Assembly: GCF_000621725.1 (NCBI RefSeq)
Contig: NZ_JHXM01000002.1
Location: 62,001 to 126,000, forward strand
From: Xylanibacter brevis ATCC 19188
GTDB taxonomy: Bacteria > Bacteroidota > Bacteroidia > Bacteroidales > Bacteroidaceae
Length of the DNA stretch: 64,000 bases
Direction: 5' to 3'
Shown here: positions 8,824 to 17,780 of the stretch, piece after piece
Layout: every line of letters begins with the position of its first letter
How positions within the stretch are numbered: the first letter of the stretch is position 1
Notes under the pieces: model-generated
Database searches by the model: none
The model's input: the letters and a program-made list of their open reading frames with translations, nothing else
What the model was told of the DNA's origin: nothing
Translations under genes and position numbers: made by a program

Positions 8824-10584
8824 ATGAAGACTATATATAAAGCAATTGTTGCATGTTGCGCATTTGGTGGCTTCACTTCATGCTCTGATTTCCTCGACGA
8901 CCAACTGCCACAGGCTACACTGACAGAGGAGCAGGCTAAGAACCCTGCCAATGCAGACAATATCCTGACGTCGGCGTATGCCGGCTTGGTAACCATCGAG
9001 GATATGAACGCTTCGTTCTCTTTGTGGAATTATGATACCCGCTCGGACGATGCTTATGTTGGTGGTGCAGACCACTCAGACGGTACGCCTTTCCACAATC
9101 TGGAACTGTGTACTGGTGTGATGACTACCGACTGGAACTTCAGTTCTATTTGGACTCGACTCTATAAGTATCTGTCGCGCGTTAATCTTTGTCTCAACGT
9201 GCTGTCGAACGGCGACCAGAACGATGCTGCCGTTCAAGAGCGCATAGCCGAGATGCGCTTCCTGCGTGCCTACGGTCATTTCCAGTTGAAACGACTGTTT
9301 AAGAAGATTCCTTTCGTCAATAAGCCCAATCTGGAGGAAGAGGATATTAAGAATATCTCAAACACCGAGTATAGTAACGACGAAGGTTGGATGCAGATTA
9401 TCGAAGACTTGAACTATGCCTACGAGCATCTGCCTCAGACTCAGGCTGATAAAGGACGCCCTAATAAGTCGGCAGCCGCAGCCTTCCTGGCTAAGACCTA
9501 TCTCTATAAAGCCTATCGTCAGGACGATGCCAACAGCAATCAGGTGACCAGCATTAATGAAGACGACCTGAAGAAGGTGGTGGAATACACCGAGCTCACC
9601 CTGTATCGCGGCTATGATCTGGAGGGTGACTTGCACAACAACTTCCGTCCAGAGGAAGCTTACGAGAATGGTAAAGAGAGCATCTGGGCTATTCAATATT
9701 CAAAGAACGATGGCACCAACTATGGTAACCTGAACTTCTCTAACCGTCTGATTCCACCCGAGCTAGAAGGTATTCTGGGCGGTTGCGACTTCTACAAACC
9801 ATCGCACAACCTGGTGAATGCCTATAAGACCGACTTTGAAGGTCATCCGATGTTCGATGAGGCTAATGCCACGGACTATGCTGTGCTTGTGGGAAAGACC
9901 GTCGGCAACAGTCAGACTGTTGACCCACGACTCTTCATCACTGTAGGTATGCCTGGCACACAGTTTATGTTCAACCCCAGTCCTAAGCTCACCATCGGTG
10001 AAGGTAAACCCTGGAGCCGTTCAAATGGCAACTATGGCAACTTCATCTCTCTGAAGCAGTGTGTTGATCCCGACCTGACAGACAAGTATATCTTCAATGC
10101 AGACAACCAGTGGGCTACATCGATGAACCGCATCGTGTTCCGCTATGCAGATGTGCTGCTCATGCGTGCAGAAGCATTGGCACAGTTGAACAAGACCGGC
10201 GAGGCTATCCAGCTGGTGAACAAGCTCCGCAATCGTGCTAAGAGCATGCAGTCCAGCAGTGTTGTGGCCAACTATCCCAGCACTCTGAATGTGCGTTACA
10301 ACGTGAAACCTTACGAAGGCACTTACGACAAAGCCCAGACTTTGAACATTGTCAAGATGGAACGCCGTCTGGAACTGGCCATGGAGTGCGAGCGCTTCTT
10401 CGACCTCGTACGATGGGGTGAGGCAGCCAGCGTGATCAATAGCTTCTACGCCAGTGAGAGTAAGAGCGCTAAATTCCTAGAGGGTGCACAGTTTGTGGCC
10501 GATAAGAACGAATACCTGCCTATTCCTCATGAACAGATGGCTGCTTCTAATGGTAAGTACACTCAAAACTGTGGTAATTGGTAA
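8824..10584 (+). CDS. susD: SusD/RagB-type surface glycan-binding lipoprotein
   Basis: 586 residues when started at ATG 8824. An upstream in-frame TTG at 8815 is less likely, because MKTIYKAIVACCAFGGFTSC gives a clean lipoprotein signal with lipidated Cys20. SusD features include the early CSDFLDDQLPQ stretch, the AEMRFLRAYGHFQLKRLFKKIP helix region (TPR-like), VLLMRAEALAQL and the closing KMERRLELAMECERFFDLVRWGE. It caps the SusC barrel at the cell surface and delivers fructo-oligosaccharides to it. It starts 30 bp after susC. Family assignment is firm, the ligand is inferred from the locus. Confidence 0.95.
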   Translation: MKTIYKAIVACCAFGGFTSCSDFLDDQLPQATLTEEQAKNPANADNILTSAYAGLVTIEDMNASFSLWNYDTRSDDAYVGGADHSDGTPFHNLELCTGVMTTDWNFSSIWTRLYKYLSRVNLCLNVLSNGDQNDAAVQERIAEMRFLRAYGHFQLKRLFKKIPFVNKPNLEEEDIKNISNTEYSNDEGWMQIIEDLNYAYEHLPQTQADKGRPNKSAAAAFLAKTYLYKAYRQDDANSNQVTSINEDDLKKVVEYTELTLYRGYDLEGDLHNNFRPEEAYENGKESIWAIQYSKNDGTNYGNLNFSNRLIPPELEGILGGCDFYKPSHNLVNAYKTDFEGHPMFDEANATDYAVLVGKTVGNSQTVDPRLFITVGMPGTQFMFNPSPKLTIGEGKPWSRSNGNYGNFISLKQCVDPDLTDKYIFNADNQWATSMNRIVFRYADVLLMRAEALAQLNKTGEAIQLVNKLRNRAKSMQSSSVVANYPSTLNVRYNVKPYEGTYDKAQTLNIVKMERRLELAMECERFFDLVRWGEAASVINSFYASESKSAKFLEGAQFVADKNEYLPIPHEQMAASNGKYTQNCGNW

Positions 10585-10606
10585 AATGAACATAAAACGG
10601 AATATT

Positions 10607-12016
10607 ATGAAGACTAAAATATTTAATATCATATGTGCACTGATGGTGGCCTGTGGGTTTGCAGCCTGCTCTGACGACCGTACGGGTAGTCTCAGTGTGG
10701 ATGGCGACTGTTTGGTGCAGAAGTTTGTGCTAAACGATAAGTACGAGGGAACCATTGATATGGCGACTAAACTGATAAAAGTAAAGGTACCTGTCGATTT
10801 TATGGATAAGAACGACATGGTTGTAACCAGTCTGATTGTTTCGCCAGGTGCCACCAGTAGCATGAAGCAGGGCGACCACATTAACGTGGAGGCCGACCAG
10901 ACATTGCGCATCACCAATGGCGACCTGATGATGGAGTATCGCATTGCCGTACGTAACGATGAGGCCAAACTTTATAATTTCTACCTCTCGGGCATTAAGG
11001 GTGCTGTCAATGAGGACGATAAAACCATCACGGTTTATGTGTTGGGCATCAGTGGTATCGACTTGAGCAATGCTTCCTTTACCGTGGACAATAGCGAGGA
11101 TGCTGTCAGCTTCCCTGCCAGTGGTTCAACGGCTGATTTCAGTGATCCTGAAAATCCGTTCCAGTTGACGCTGAACGACGGTACGGCCACGAATACCTAT
11201 ACCGTGAAGATTGTGCTTATCGACAAGCCCGTGGCTATCTTTGCAGGTAATGCAGCAAACGTTGACGACCTGAAGGACGAAGAGAAGGCTGCAGCCAAAT
11301 GGCTGACCAGTAATATTCAGGGCTCGGCTTATGTCTCTTGGGAACAGATAGCCAACTTCGATGGACTGTTGGACGAGTGTAAGTTTATCTTCTTCCACCG
11401 CCAGACGGGTGCCTATACTTCTTTCTCTGGTTTTGAGGGAGGCGAGAAGAGTGCTATGGAGGCATTGCCAAAGTTGAAGGAATACTGGAAGAAAGGTGGC
11501 GCTTTCGTGCTGCAGCGCATGGGCGTTAACCTGGCAGCGGCATTGGGCGCTATGCCACAAGATGGTTGTCCAAACAACTGTTGGGGTGGCAATGGCGAAG
11601 GTGGTCCACAGATGGGCGACGATCCCTGGACGCTTCCCGTATTCGACAAGAGTCATGCTTTGTGGCAGGGACTTGTTGTCAACCCGGCTAACCCCGAGGC
11701 TATCTACACGCTTGATAAGGACTACACCATCTGTAACTCTGCATCACAGTACCACTGGGATGGTGTTTCAGACGACGCCCTCTATCAGAAGTTCGACGAA
11801 GTGACAGGTGGAAAGGCACGCCGCCTGACAGGTCATGGCAACGAGATTTCTTCTTGGGAACTGAAAAACTACAATGGTGAGTTTGGAAAGGGTGGTATCA
11901 TCTGTTTCGGTGCTGGTCTGCTCGACTGGTATTCTCCTACAGACTATACCTCTGTTTACCATGAGAATATGGGCAAAATACTGATGAATGCCTATCATTA
12001 TCTCACCGGTGAGTAA
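10607..12016 (+). CDS. Surface lipoprotein in the SusE/SGBP position, probable fructan-binding protein
   Basis: 469 residues from ATG 10607, which gives a lipoprotein signal ending GFAACSDD. An in-frame ATG at 10586 adds seven residues and is less likely. The N-terminal part (about 30-210) reads as two short beta-rich modules, one with the pattern MEYRIAVRNDEAKLYNFYLSG split by loops, as in surface glycan-binding proteins. The C-terminal half (about 215-469) looks like an alpha/beta domain (PVAIFAGNA; CKFIFFHRQTGAY; FVLQRMGVNLAAALGAMP; GGIICFGAGLLDWY), reminiscent of class I glutamine amidotransferase-like folds, with no catalytic Cys I can assign. By position it corresponds to the levan-binding surface protein of Bacteroides fructan loci. 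Binding function is inferred, and the C-terminal domain's role is unknown. Confidence 0.6.
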   Translation: MKTKIFNIICALMVACGFAACSDDRTGSLSVDGDCLVQKFVLNDKYEGTIDMATKLIKVKVPVDFMDKNDMVVTSLIVSPGATSSMKQGDHINVEADQTLRITNGDLMMEYRIAVRNDEAKLYNFYLSGIKGAVNEDDKTITVYVLGISGIDLSNASFTVDNSEDAVSFPASGSTADFSDPENPFQLTLNDGTATNTYTVKIVLIDKPVAIFAGNAANVDDLKDEEKAAAKWLTSNIQGSAYVSWEQIANFDGLLDECKFIFFHRQTGAYTSFSGFEGGEKSAMEALPKLKEYWKKGGAFVLQRMGVNLAAALGAMPQDGCPNNCWGGNGEGGPQMGDDPWTLPVFDKSHALWQGLVVNPANPEAIYTLDKDYTICNSASQYHWDGVSDDALYQKFDEVTGGKARRLTGHGNEISSWELKNYNGEFGKGGIICFGAGLLDWYSPTDYTSVYHENMGKILMNAYHYLTGE

Positions 12017-12051
12017 TCAATAATTGTCTAACCTTATTTAAATAGAACAAT

Positions 12052-13671
12052 ATGAACACTTTAATCATAAACAAATTGCCCAACACAATGACAGTGATGA
12101 GTCTTTGCTTGGCTGCCATCGCGCTCTTCTCTTGCTCTGACGACAAGATAGTGGGTGATCCTGCCAAGGACTGGAGTAGCAGCGAAGAGCGTTATACGCC
12201 AGTTGACGAGAATGCCTTCTTGACTTACTTTAAGCCTGCACTCGGACGCGTTGGCGACCCAATGCCTTTCTACGATCAGAAGGCTGGCAACTTCAAGGTG
12301 ATGTACCTGCAGGACTATGACGACAATGCTAAGTATTGCTTCCACCCCTATTGGGGCGTTCAGACCACCGATGGCTGCAACTATCAGTCAATAGGCGAGG
12401 TACTGGCCGTGGGAAGTAATGACTATCAGCAGGATGCTGCGCTGGGTACGGGCTGCTGCTACTACAACGAAAGCGAGGGTCTGTACTACATCTACTATAC
12501 TGGTGAGAACCCCGACTGCAAGGATCGCCAGGTTGTGATGCGTGCCACATCGACCGACTTTAAGACCTGGACTCGCGACAACCTTTGGCAGTTGCATGGA
12601 CCTGACTATGGCTATTCTGGCTGGGACTTCCGTGACCCACAGATATTTGTGGCCGACGATGGCCTCTATCATATGGTAATCTCTACGGCTCCTTCTTATG
12701 GCGGCGATCCTAAATTTGCCGACTTTAAGTCTGCTGATATGAAGAACTGGGAGCACGTAGGACAGTTCAATATGGTGTGGGAACGCATGTGCGAATGTCC
12801 TGATGTGTTCAAGATGGGCGACTGGTGGTATCTGGTGTTCAGCGAAGGCCAGGCCGTCAATTGGAGTCGTAAGATGAAGTATGTCAAGGCTAAGAGCTGG
12901 GAAGAGCTGAAAGCCTGTCTGAATGATCCTAAAGTATGGCCCGACTATAAGGAGGGCGTGTTGGATAGCCGTGGCTTCTATGCCGGTAAGACAGCTTCGA
13001 ACGGCACCGACCGCTATATATGGGGATGGTGTCCTTACCGTTCGGGTGCAGACATCGATGCCAAGAATGTCAATGTGGGCGCTGGTGGCGAACCTAACTG
13101 GGGTGGCGCACTGGTTTGTCATAAGATTATTCAGCATGAAGACGGAACTATCTCGTTGGGCGAGGTGCCTGCAATGGCAGCAAAGTACAACAAGCAGCAG
13201 AACCTACAGGTGGTGGCCAGCAATGGCTATGACAACAGTCGACTCACTGGTGAAGGTGCCTACGTGATGTTCAACCGACTGGGCTATCACAACCATATCA
13301 GCATGACGGTGAAGACCGAAGGCGATGCCGACCGATTCGGTATCTCGCTGGTACGTAGTGCCAATGCCAAGAAGTACTACACCATGATGGTTAACCCCGA
13401 GGCTGGTGGCGCAAAGCGTAAGGTGAACTTCGAACAGGAGGGTGAGGAAGGTAAGGGTTTCATCGAGGCTATCGATGGCTACGAGGTGCCACGTCCTGAG
13501 GATAATACCTATCAGATTGATATCTACACCGACAACTCTGTTTGTGTGATGTACATCAACGATAATGTTTGCTACACCAACCGTATCTATGGCATACAGA
13601 ACAACAACTGGAGCATCAATAGTTATGGCGGTGCGGTGACTGTTAGCAATGTGAAGGTCACTCAATATTAA
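12052..13671 (+). CDS. GH32-type surface lipoprotein, candidate endo-acting fructanase with divergent first motif
   Basis: 539 residues. The lipoprotein signal ends LFSC (Cys28), and Met13 is an alternative start. Five-bladed propeller motifs of GH32 can be followed: the Asp nucleophile region reads VGDPMPFYD (Asp69) instead of the canonical WMNDPNG, the transition-state motif is FRDPQIF (Asp195) and the acid/base motif is CECPDVF (Glu248). A C-terminal beta-sandwich (about 390-539) follows, as in GH32. It is the last gene of the susC unit, and its lipid anchor suggests it cuts long fructan at the cell surface before uptake. The altered first motif could mean different chain preference or, less likely, loss of activity. 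GH43/68-type propellers are the main alternative. Confidence 0.75.
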   Translation: MNTLIINKLPNTMTVMSLCLAAIALFSCSDDKIVGDPAKDWSSSEERYTPVDENAFLTYFKPALGRVGDPMPFYDQKAGNFKVMYLQDYDDNAKYCFHPYWGVQTTDGCNYQSIGEVLAVGSNDYQQDAALGTGCCYYNESEGLYYIYYTGENPDCKDRQVVMRATSTDFKTWTRDNLWQLHGPDYGYSGWDFRDPQIFVADDGLYHMVISTAPSYGGDPKFADFKSADMKNWEHVGQFNMVWERMCECPDVFKMGDWWYLVFSEGQAVNWSRKMKYVKAKSWEELKACLNDPKVWPDYKEGVLDSRGFYAGKTASNGTDRYIWGWCPYRSGADIDAKNVNVGAGGEPNWGGALVCHKIIQHEDGTISLGEVPAMAAKYNKQQNLQVVASNGYDNSRLTGEGAYVMFNRLGYHNHISMTVKTEGDADRFGISLVRSANAKKYYTMMVNPEAGGAKRKVNFEQEGEEGKGFIEAIDGYEVPRPEDNTYQIDIYTDNSVCVMYINDNVCYTNRIYGIQNNNWSINSYGGAVTVSNVKVTQY

Positions 13672-13683
13672 ATTAATACTATT

Positions 13684-13758
13684 ATGAATGTCTGGGGAAT
13701 AAACATCATCAAAGGCCTCGCTGCCGTGATGATGTTCTCCCTGCCTTCCAACAATTAG
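13684..13758 (+). other. 24-codon micro-ORF between the two fructan operons
   Basis: ATG at 13684 and TAG at 13756-13758 enclose a short hydrophobic peptide (MNVWGINIIKGLAAVMMFSL, then PSNN). It starts 12 bp after the GH32 lipoprotein stop and runs up to the left arm of the next operator. It resembles a cut-off signal peptide. It could be a gene remnant, and expression is unproven. Confidence 0.25.
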
Positions 13759-13860
13759 GAAAATATTCGTTCAATGTGCGCAAAAATGTTGCTATGAACG
13801 AATTTTCCTATTGTTTGTAACAAGAATGATAACTGAAAAGGAAAAAAACACTTACTTTTG
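13758..13860 (+). promoter_or_regulatory. Second fructan operator and promoter
   Basis: An inverted repeat GGAAAATA-TTCGTTCA (13758-13773) and TGAACGAA-TTTTCC (13795-13808) encloses 21 bp. AAAAATGTT lies at 13782-13790 and the -7 box TACTTTTG at 13853-13860, identical to the susC -7 box. AAAAATGTT ends exactly 63 bp before the -7 start, as at susC. The proximal TGAACG half-site sits about two helical turns further from the -7 box than at susC. No -33 TTTG is present. Confidence 0.7.
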
Positions 13861-13925
13861 CATCGAACAACAGTAAAATATAGGTTATTTGGTAAAAGGT
13901 TTGGTGATAATATAAGGGTAAGAGA

Positions 13926-13980
13926 TTGCGTTCAGGATAACATTGATATTGAAACTAAAAACTCGAATATATGAACGCAA
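13926..13980 (+). repeat. 9-bp inverted repeat whose right arm covers the GH32 start codon
   Basis: TTGCGTTCA (13926-13934) and TGAACGCAA (13972-13980) are perfectly complementary around a 37-nt loop. The right arm includes the UG of the start codon at 13971. The arms contain the same CGTTCA/TGAACG words as the upstream operators. It could be a third binding site or an mRNA hairpin that hides the start. Confidence 0.45.
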
Positions 13981-15677
13981 AAAAGTTATTATCATTCTTG
14001 ACAGCCATTGCGATGGCAACAGGTATAACGGCACATGTGTCGCCCATTGTGCTGGGCGACAGTCATGCCATGTTGAAGATTACAGAAAACTCACGCTATC
14101 TTTTGATTCCAATACAGGAAACCGAAGATATCGCTTCTATTGCCGTGCTGGATGCATATAATAATATGGTGAAACGGCTCAACGTGAAGTTGGCCATTGA
14201 TCGTGTGGACTATTGGGTGCCATACGAGCTGAATGATGCCTGCCTAATGGATATAGAGTTTCACGGAGACCGTCGCCAGAAGGGTGCCGTCAGCGAGTTT
14301 GTTTGCTGGCGCGACATGGCCTATTCCGACACTTTCGATGTGGCTAACCGTGAGCATTTCCGTCCACTTTATCATCACACCCCGCAGTATGGATGGATGA
14401 ACGATCCCAATGGCATGTTTTATATGCCGTCATCGCAGACAGGCAACGATGGACAGGCAGGTGCTGCCGGCGGTGTCTGGCACCTTTATTATCAGTATAA
14501 TCCTTATGGCTCGCAGTGGGAGAACATGCACTGGGGCCACTCTACCTCGCGCGACCTGATTCATTGGGAATCACAACCCATTGCCCTTGAGCCCGACTGG
14601 CTGGGCAGCATCTTCAGTGGTTCGTGTGTAACCGCCGGCGACTCGGTGGTGGCTTTCTATACTTCTGCCGGTATGCACCAGACGCAGTCTATGGCTGTAT
14701 CGAAGGATGGCGGACGCAGCTTTAAGAAGTTTTCTGGCAATCCCGTGATGTTTACTAGCGATGTGCCCGACTTCCGCGATCCGAATGCCTTCTGGAACGA
14801 GGATGCCCAGATGTGGAATCTGATACTGGCTGCCGGTCAGGAGATGCGCATCTATTCATCGCACGACCTGAAAGAGTGGAAGTACGAGAGCGCTTTTGGC
14901 AAGGAGTATGGCAACCATAGCGGTGTATGGGAGTGTCCCGACTTATTCAAGATTGACGACAAGTGGGTGCTGATTTGTAATATCAACCCCGGTGGCCCCT
15001 TTGGAGGCAGTGCGACACAGTATTTCATTGGTCATTTTGATGGTCATAAGTTCACCTGCGAGTCGATGCCAAAGGTCACTAAATGGATGGATTATGGCAA
15101 GGACCACTATGCCACGGTATCGTTCTACAACGCCCCTGAGAACCGTAGGGTGGTGCTGGCATGGATGAGCAATTGGCAATATGCCAACCAGGTGCCTACA
15201 AAGCAGTTCCGCTCTGCAAACAGCATCCCTCGCGACCTGGGGCTGTTTACCTGTGGCGAGGAGACCTATCTCAGTGTGGTTCCTGCCAAAGAGATGTTGG
15301 CCCTTCGTGGTCAAAAGGTGAAACATCCCACGGAGGCTTGCGAGATTGTGGTTGACGTGAAATCACAGGCCGAGATTGTTCTTTCTAATGTAAAGGGCGA
15401 GCAGGTGGTGATGACCTACGATGCCGTCAAGCAGCAGTTCTCGATGGACCGCACGAAGTCTTGTGATGCTAGTTTCAGCGAGAGCTTCCCTTGTGTGACC
15501 GTTGCACCAACCTATGGACACATCAAACAGTTACGCATCTTTATTGACCGATGCAGCATCGAGGTGTTCGATGCCGATGGCAAGATGGCTATGACGAATC
15601 TGGTGTTCCCTGCCGAGCCTTATAATAATATAAAGGTGAAGGGTGGAAAGGCCGTTGTATATCAAATTAATAATTAA
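13971..15677 (+). CDS. GH32 fructan beta-fructosidase (levanase/inulinase type)
   Basis: 568 residues with a signal peptide (to about 22, GITAH) and no lipobox, so probably periplasmic. An extra beta-rich N-terminal domain (about 25-130) precedes the catalytic propeller. The propeller has canonical WMNDPNG (nucleophile Asp145), FRDPNAF (Asp270) and WECPDLF (acid/base Glu321), then a C-terminal beta-sandwich with IFIDRCSIEVF. This should release fructose from imported fructo-oligosaccharides. It heads a second unit with the permease (20 bp gap) and the fructokinase. The 104-nt leader from the predicted start contains an inverted repeat overlapping the ATG. Exo action is inferred from the family and periplasmic place, and linkage preference (beta-2,6 or beta-2,1) cannot be told. 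Confidence 0.93.
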   Translation: MNAKKLLSFLTAIAMATGITAHVSPIVLGDSHAMLKITENSRYLLIPIQETEDIASIAVLDAYNNMVKRLNVKLAIDRVDYWVPYELNDACLMDIEFHGDRRQKGAVSEFVCWRDMAYSDTFDVANREHFRPLYHHTPQYGWMNDPNGMFYMPSSQTGNDGQAGAAGGVWHLYYQYNPYGSQWENMHWGHSTSRDLIHWESQPIALEPDWLGSIFSGSCVTAGDSVVAFYTSAGMHQTQSMAVSKDGGRSFKKFSGNPVMFTSDVPDFRDPNAFWNEDAQMWNLILAAGQEMRIYSSHDLKEWKYESAFGKEYGNHSGVWECPDLFKIDDKWVLICNINPGGPFGGSATQYFIGHFDGHKFTCESMPKVTKWMDYGKDHYATVSFYNAPENRRVVLAWMSNWQYANQVPTKQFRSANSIPRDLGLFTCGEETYLSVVPAKEMLALRGQKVKHPTEACEIVVDVKSQAEIVLSNVKGEQVVMTYDAVKQQFSMDRTKSCDASFSESFPCVTVAPTYGHIKQLRIFIDRCSIEVFDADGKMAMTNLVFPAEPYNNIKVKGGKAVVYQINN

Positions 15678-15696
15678 GGATTGAAAATTTAATGAT

Positions 15697-16857
15697 ATGA
15701 AGCAAAATAAGTCTATTTATCTGATTCCTGTGATGCTCTGCTTTTTCTGCATGGGCTTCGTGGACTTGGTGGGCATCGCCTCCAATTATGTGAAGAGGGA
15801 TTTGTTGCTGAGCGACTCGGTGGCTAACGTGTTTCCTTCGTTGGTATTCTTCTGGTTCTTGATCTTCAGTGTACCTACAGGCATGCTGATGAATAAGATA
15901 GGTCGCAAAAAGACCGTGTTGCTGTCGCTTGTCGTCACGGTGGTGTCTTTGCTGTTGCCACTGTTTGGTGAGACCTTTGGCATCATGTTGGTGGCATTCT
16001 CTCTGCTGGGCATTGGCAATGCCTTGATGCAGACGTCGCTCAATCCGCTGGTATCTACCGTGATGGGGGGTGGCAATCTGGCTTCAACGCTCACCTTCGG
16101 ACAGTTTGTAAAAGCCATCGCCTCGTTCTCGGCTCCTTACCTAGCTATGTGGGGCGCCACAATGGTGATACCTGAGTTTGGACTTTCTTGGCGCGTGTTG
16201 TTTGGCATCTTCCTCGTAGTGGGTGTGCTTTCCACCATCCTGCTTTTTGTAACACCAATTGACGAGCCCGCTCCTGAGGGCAAGGCTTCTTCGTTTATGG
16301 AATGTCTGAAACTGCTGGGTACGCCTATCGTTCTGCTGTCGTTCCTGGGTATCATGTGTCACGTGGGCATCGATGTGGGAACCAATACCACAGCGCCAAA
16401 GATTCTGATGGAACGTCTTGGCATGACCCTTGATGAGGCTGCCTTCGCCACCTCGCTATATTTCATCTTCCGTACGGTGGGATGTCTCACTGGCTCGTTT
16501 TTCCTGCGTGTGCTGAGGATGCGCACTTTCTTCATTGTCAGTATTGTCATGATGGCCCTGTCAATGTTGTTGCTGTTCATCGGACAGGCACAGTGGGAAC
16601 TCTATCTTGCCATTGCTTTGGTTGGTTATGGCAACTCGAACGTGTTCTCGATGTGTTTCGCTACAGCACTGGAGTCGATGCCCGACAAGCAGAACGAGGT
16701 GAGTGGCTTGATGATTATGGGACTCTTTGGCGGTACCATCTTCCCACTGCTCATGGGCTTCATGAGCGATGGCTTTGGTCAGGCTGGTGCAGTTGTCGTG
16801 ATGGCAGTAGGCGTCATCTATCTCTTTACGTATATCAAACAATTAAAAACCGCATAG
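15697..16857 (+). CDS. MFS sugar permease, probable fructose transporter
   Basis: A 386-residue major facilitator protein with about 12 hydrophobic segments and the loop 2-3 signature GMLMNKIGRKKT. It resembles the FucP/GluP-type sugar:proton symporters that feed inner membrane uptake in Bacteroidota glycan loci. Its place between the periplasmic GH32 and a fructokinase makes fructose the likely cargo, so the free sugar is imported without phosphorylation. It starts 20 bp after the GH32 gene, and the kinase follows after 4 bp, indicating one transcript. Substrate is inferred from context only. Confidence 0.85.
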   Translation: MKQNKSIYLIPVMLCFFCMGFVDLVGIASNYVKRDLLLSDSVANVFPSLVFFWFLIFSVPTGMLMNKIGRKKTVLLSLVVTVVSLLLPLFGETFGIMLVAFSLLGIGNALMQTSLNPLVSTVMGGGNLASTLTFGQFVKAIASFSAPYLAMWGATMVIPEFGLSWRVLFGIFLVVGVLSTILLFVTPIDEPAPEGKASSFMECLKLLGTPIVLLSFLGIMCHVGIDVGTNTTAPKILMERLGMTLDEAAFATSLYFIFRTVGCLTGSFFLRVLRMRTFFIVSIVMMALSMLLLFIGQAQWELYLAIALVGYGNSNVFSMCFATALESMPDKQNEVSGLMIMGLFGGTIFPLLMGFMSDGFGQAGAVVVMAVGVIYLFTYIKQLKTA

Positions 16858-16861
16858 AACT

Positions 16862-17746
16862 ATGAATCAGAAACGTTATGTAGTAGGACTTGGCGAGGTC
16901 TTGTGGGACATGCTTCCCGAGGGAAAGAAACTGGGTGGTGCACCTGCCAACTTCGCATATCATGCCGGACAGTTCCTGGGCATGGATAATACGATTGCCG
17001 TTAGCGCTCTGGGACAGGATGAACTGGCCGAGGAGACGCTTTTGGCGCTACGCCAACACAACCTCAATGATTTGTTGCCACGTGTGCCTTATCCCACAGG
17101 TACGGTGCAGGTGCAACTTGACGAAGAAGGTGTTCCCAGTTATGATATAAAAGAAAATGTGGCCTGGGATAATATTCCCTTCGATCAAGATATTGCAGAG
17201 ATTGCCCGTAACTGTCGTGCTGTGTGCTTCGGTTCGTTGGCTCAGCGTCATGAGGTGAGTCGCCGCACTATCCAGCAGTTCCTAGATGCTACACCTGCCG
17301 ACTGCCTGAAAATCTTCGATATCAACCTGCGTCAGCAGTTCTATACGAAAGAGATTATCAAAGAGTCGCTGCAGCGCTGCAACATCTTGAAGATCAACGA
17401 CGAGGAACTCGTTTTGATAGGACGCATGTTCGGTTATCCTGGTCTTGATATGGAGAACAAGTGCTGGCTCATTCTGGGTAAGTATAATCTCGATATGCTG
17501 GTGCTGACTTGCGGTACTAATGGCTCGTATGTCTTCACACCGGGGCAGATGTCTTTCCAAGAAACGCCCAAGGTACAAGTGGCCGATACCGTTGGCGCCG
17601 GCGACTCGTTCACGGGTTCTTTCGTTGGTTCTATCCTCAATGGCAAGTGTGTGCCCGAAGCACATCGCACCGCCGTTCAGGTTTCGGCCTATGTGTGTAC
17701 GCAGAATGGTGCCATGCCTGAGATACCATCAGAGTTTGTGAAGTAA
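16862..17746 (+). CDS. PfkB-family fructokinase
   Basis: 294 residues of the ribokinase/PfkB fold. It opens with VGLGEVLWDMLPEGKKLGGAPANFAYHA split over 8-36, the GGAPAN substrate motif, and has the C-terminal signature DTVGAGDSFTGSF (anion hole 245-249, catalytic base Asp248). Cytoplasmic. It phosphorylates fructose to fructose-6-phosphate with ATP, the entry to glycolysis. It is the last gene of the fructan unit, followed after 34 bp by a strong terminator. A sugar kinase fits a permease that brings in unphosphorylated fructose. Specificity for fructose is inferred from the locus and from the fructokinase-like N-terminus. Confidence 0.9.
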   Translation: MNQKRYVVGLGEVLWDMLPEGKKLGGAPANFAYHAGQFLGMDNTIAVSALGQDELAEETLLALRQHNLNDLLPRVPYPTGTVQVQLDEEGVPSYDIKENVAWDNIPFDQDIAEIARNCRAVCFGSLAQRHEVSRRTIQQFLDATPADCLKIFDINLRQQFYTKEIIKESLQRCNILKINDEELVLIGRMFGYPGLDMENKCWLILGKYNLDMLVLTCGTNGSYVFTPGQMSFQETPKVQVADTVGAGDSFTGSFVGSILNGKCVPEAHRTAVQVSAYVCTQNGAMPEIPSEFVK

Positions 17747-17780
17747 AATCTGATATTGCGCTTCAGGCGCTTCAAATGTT

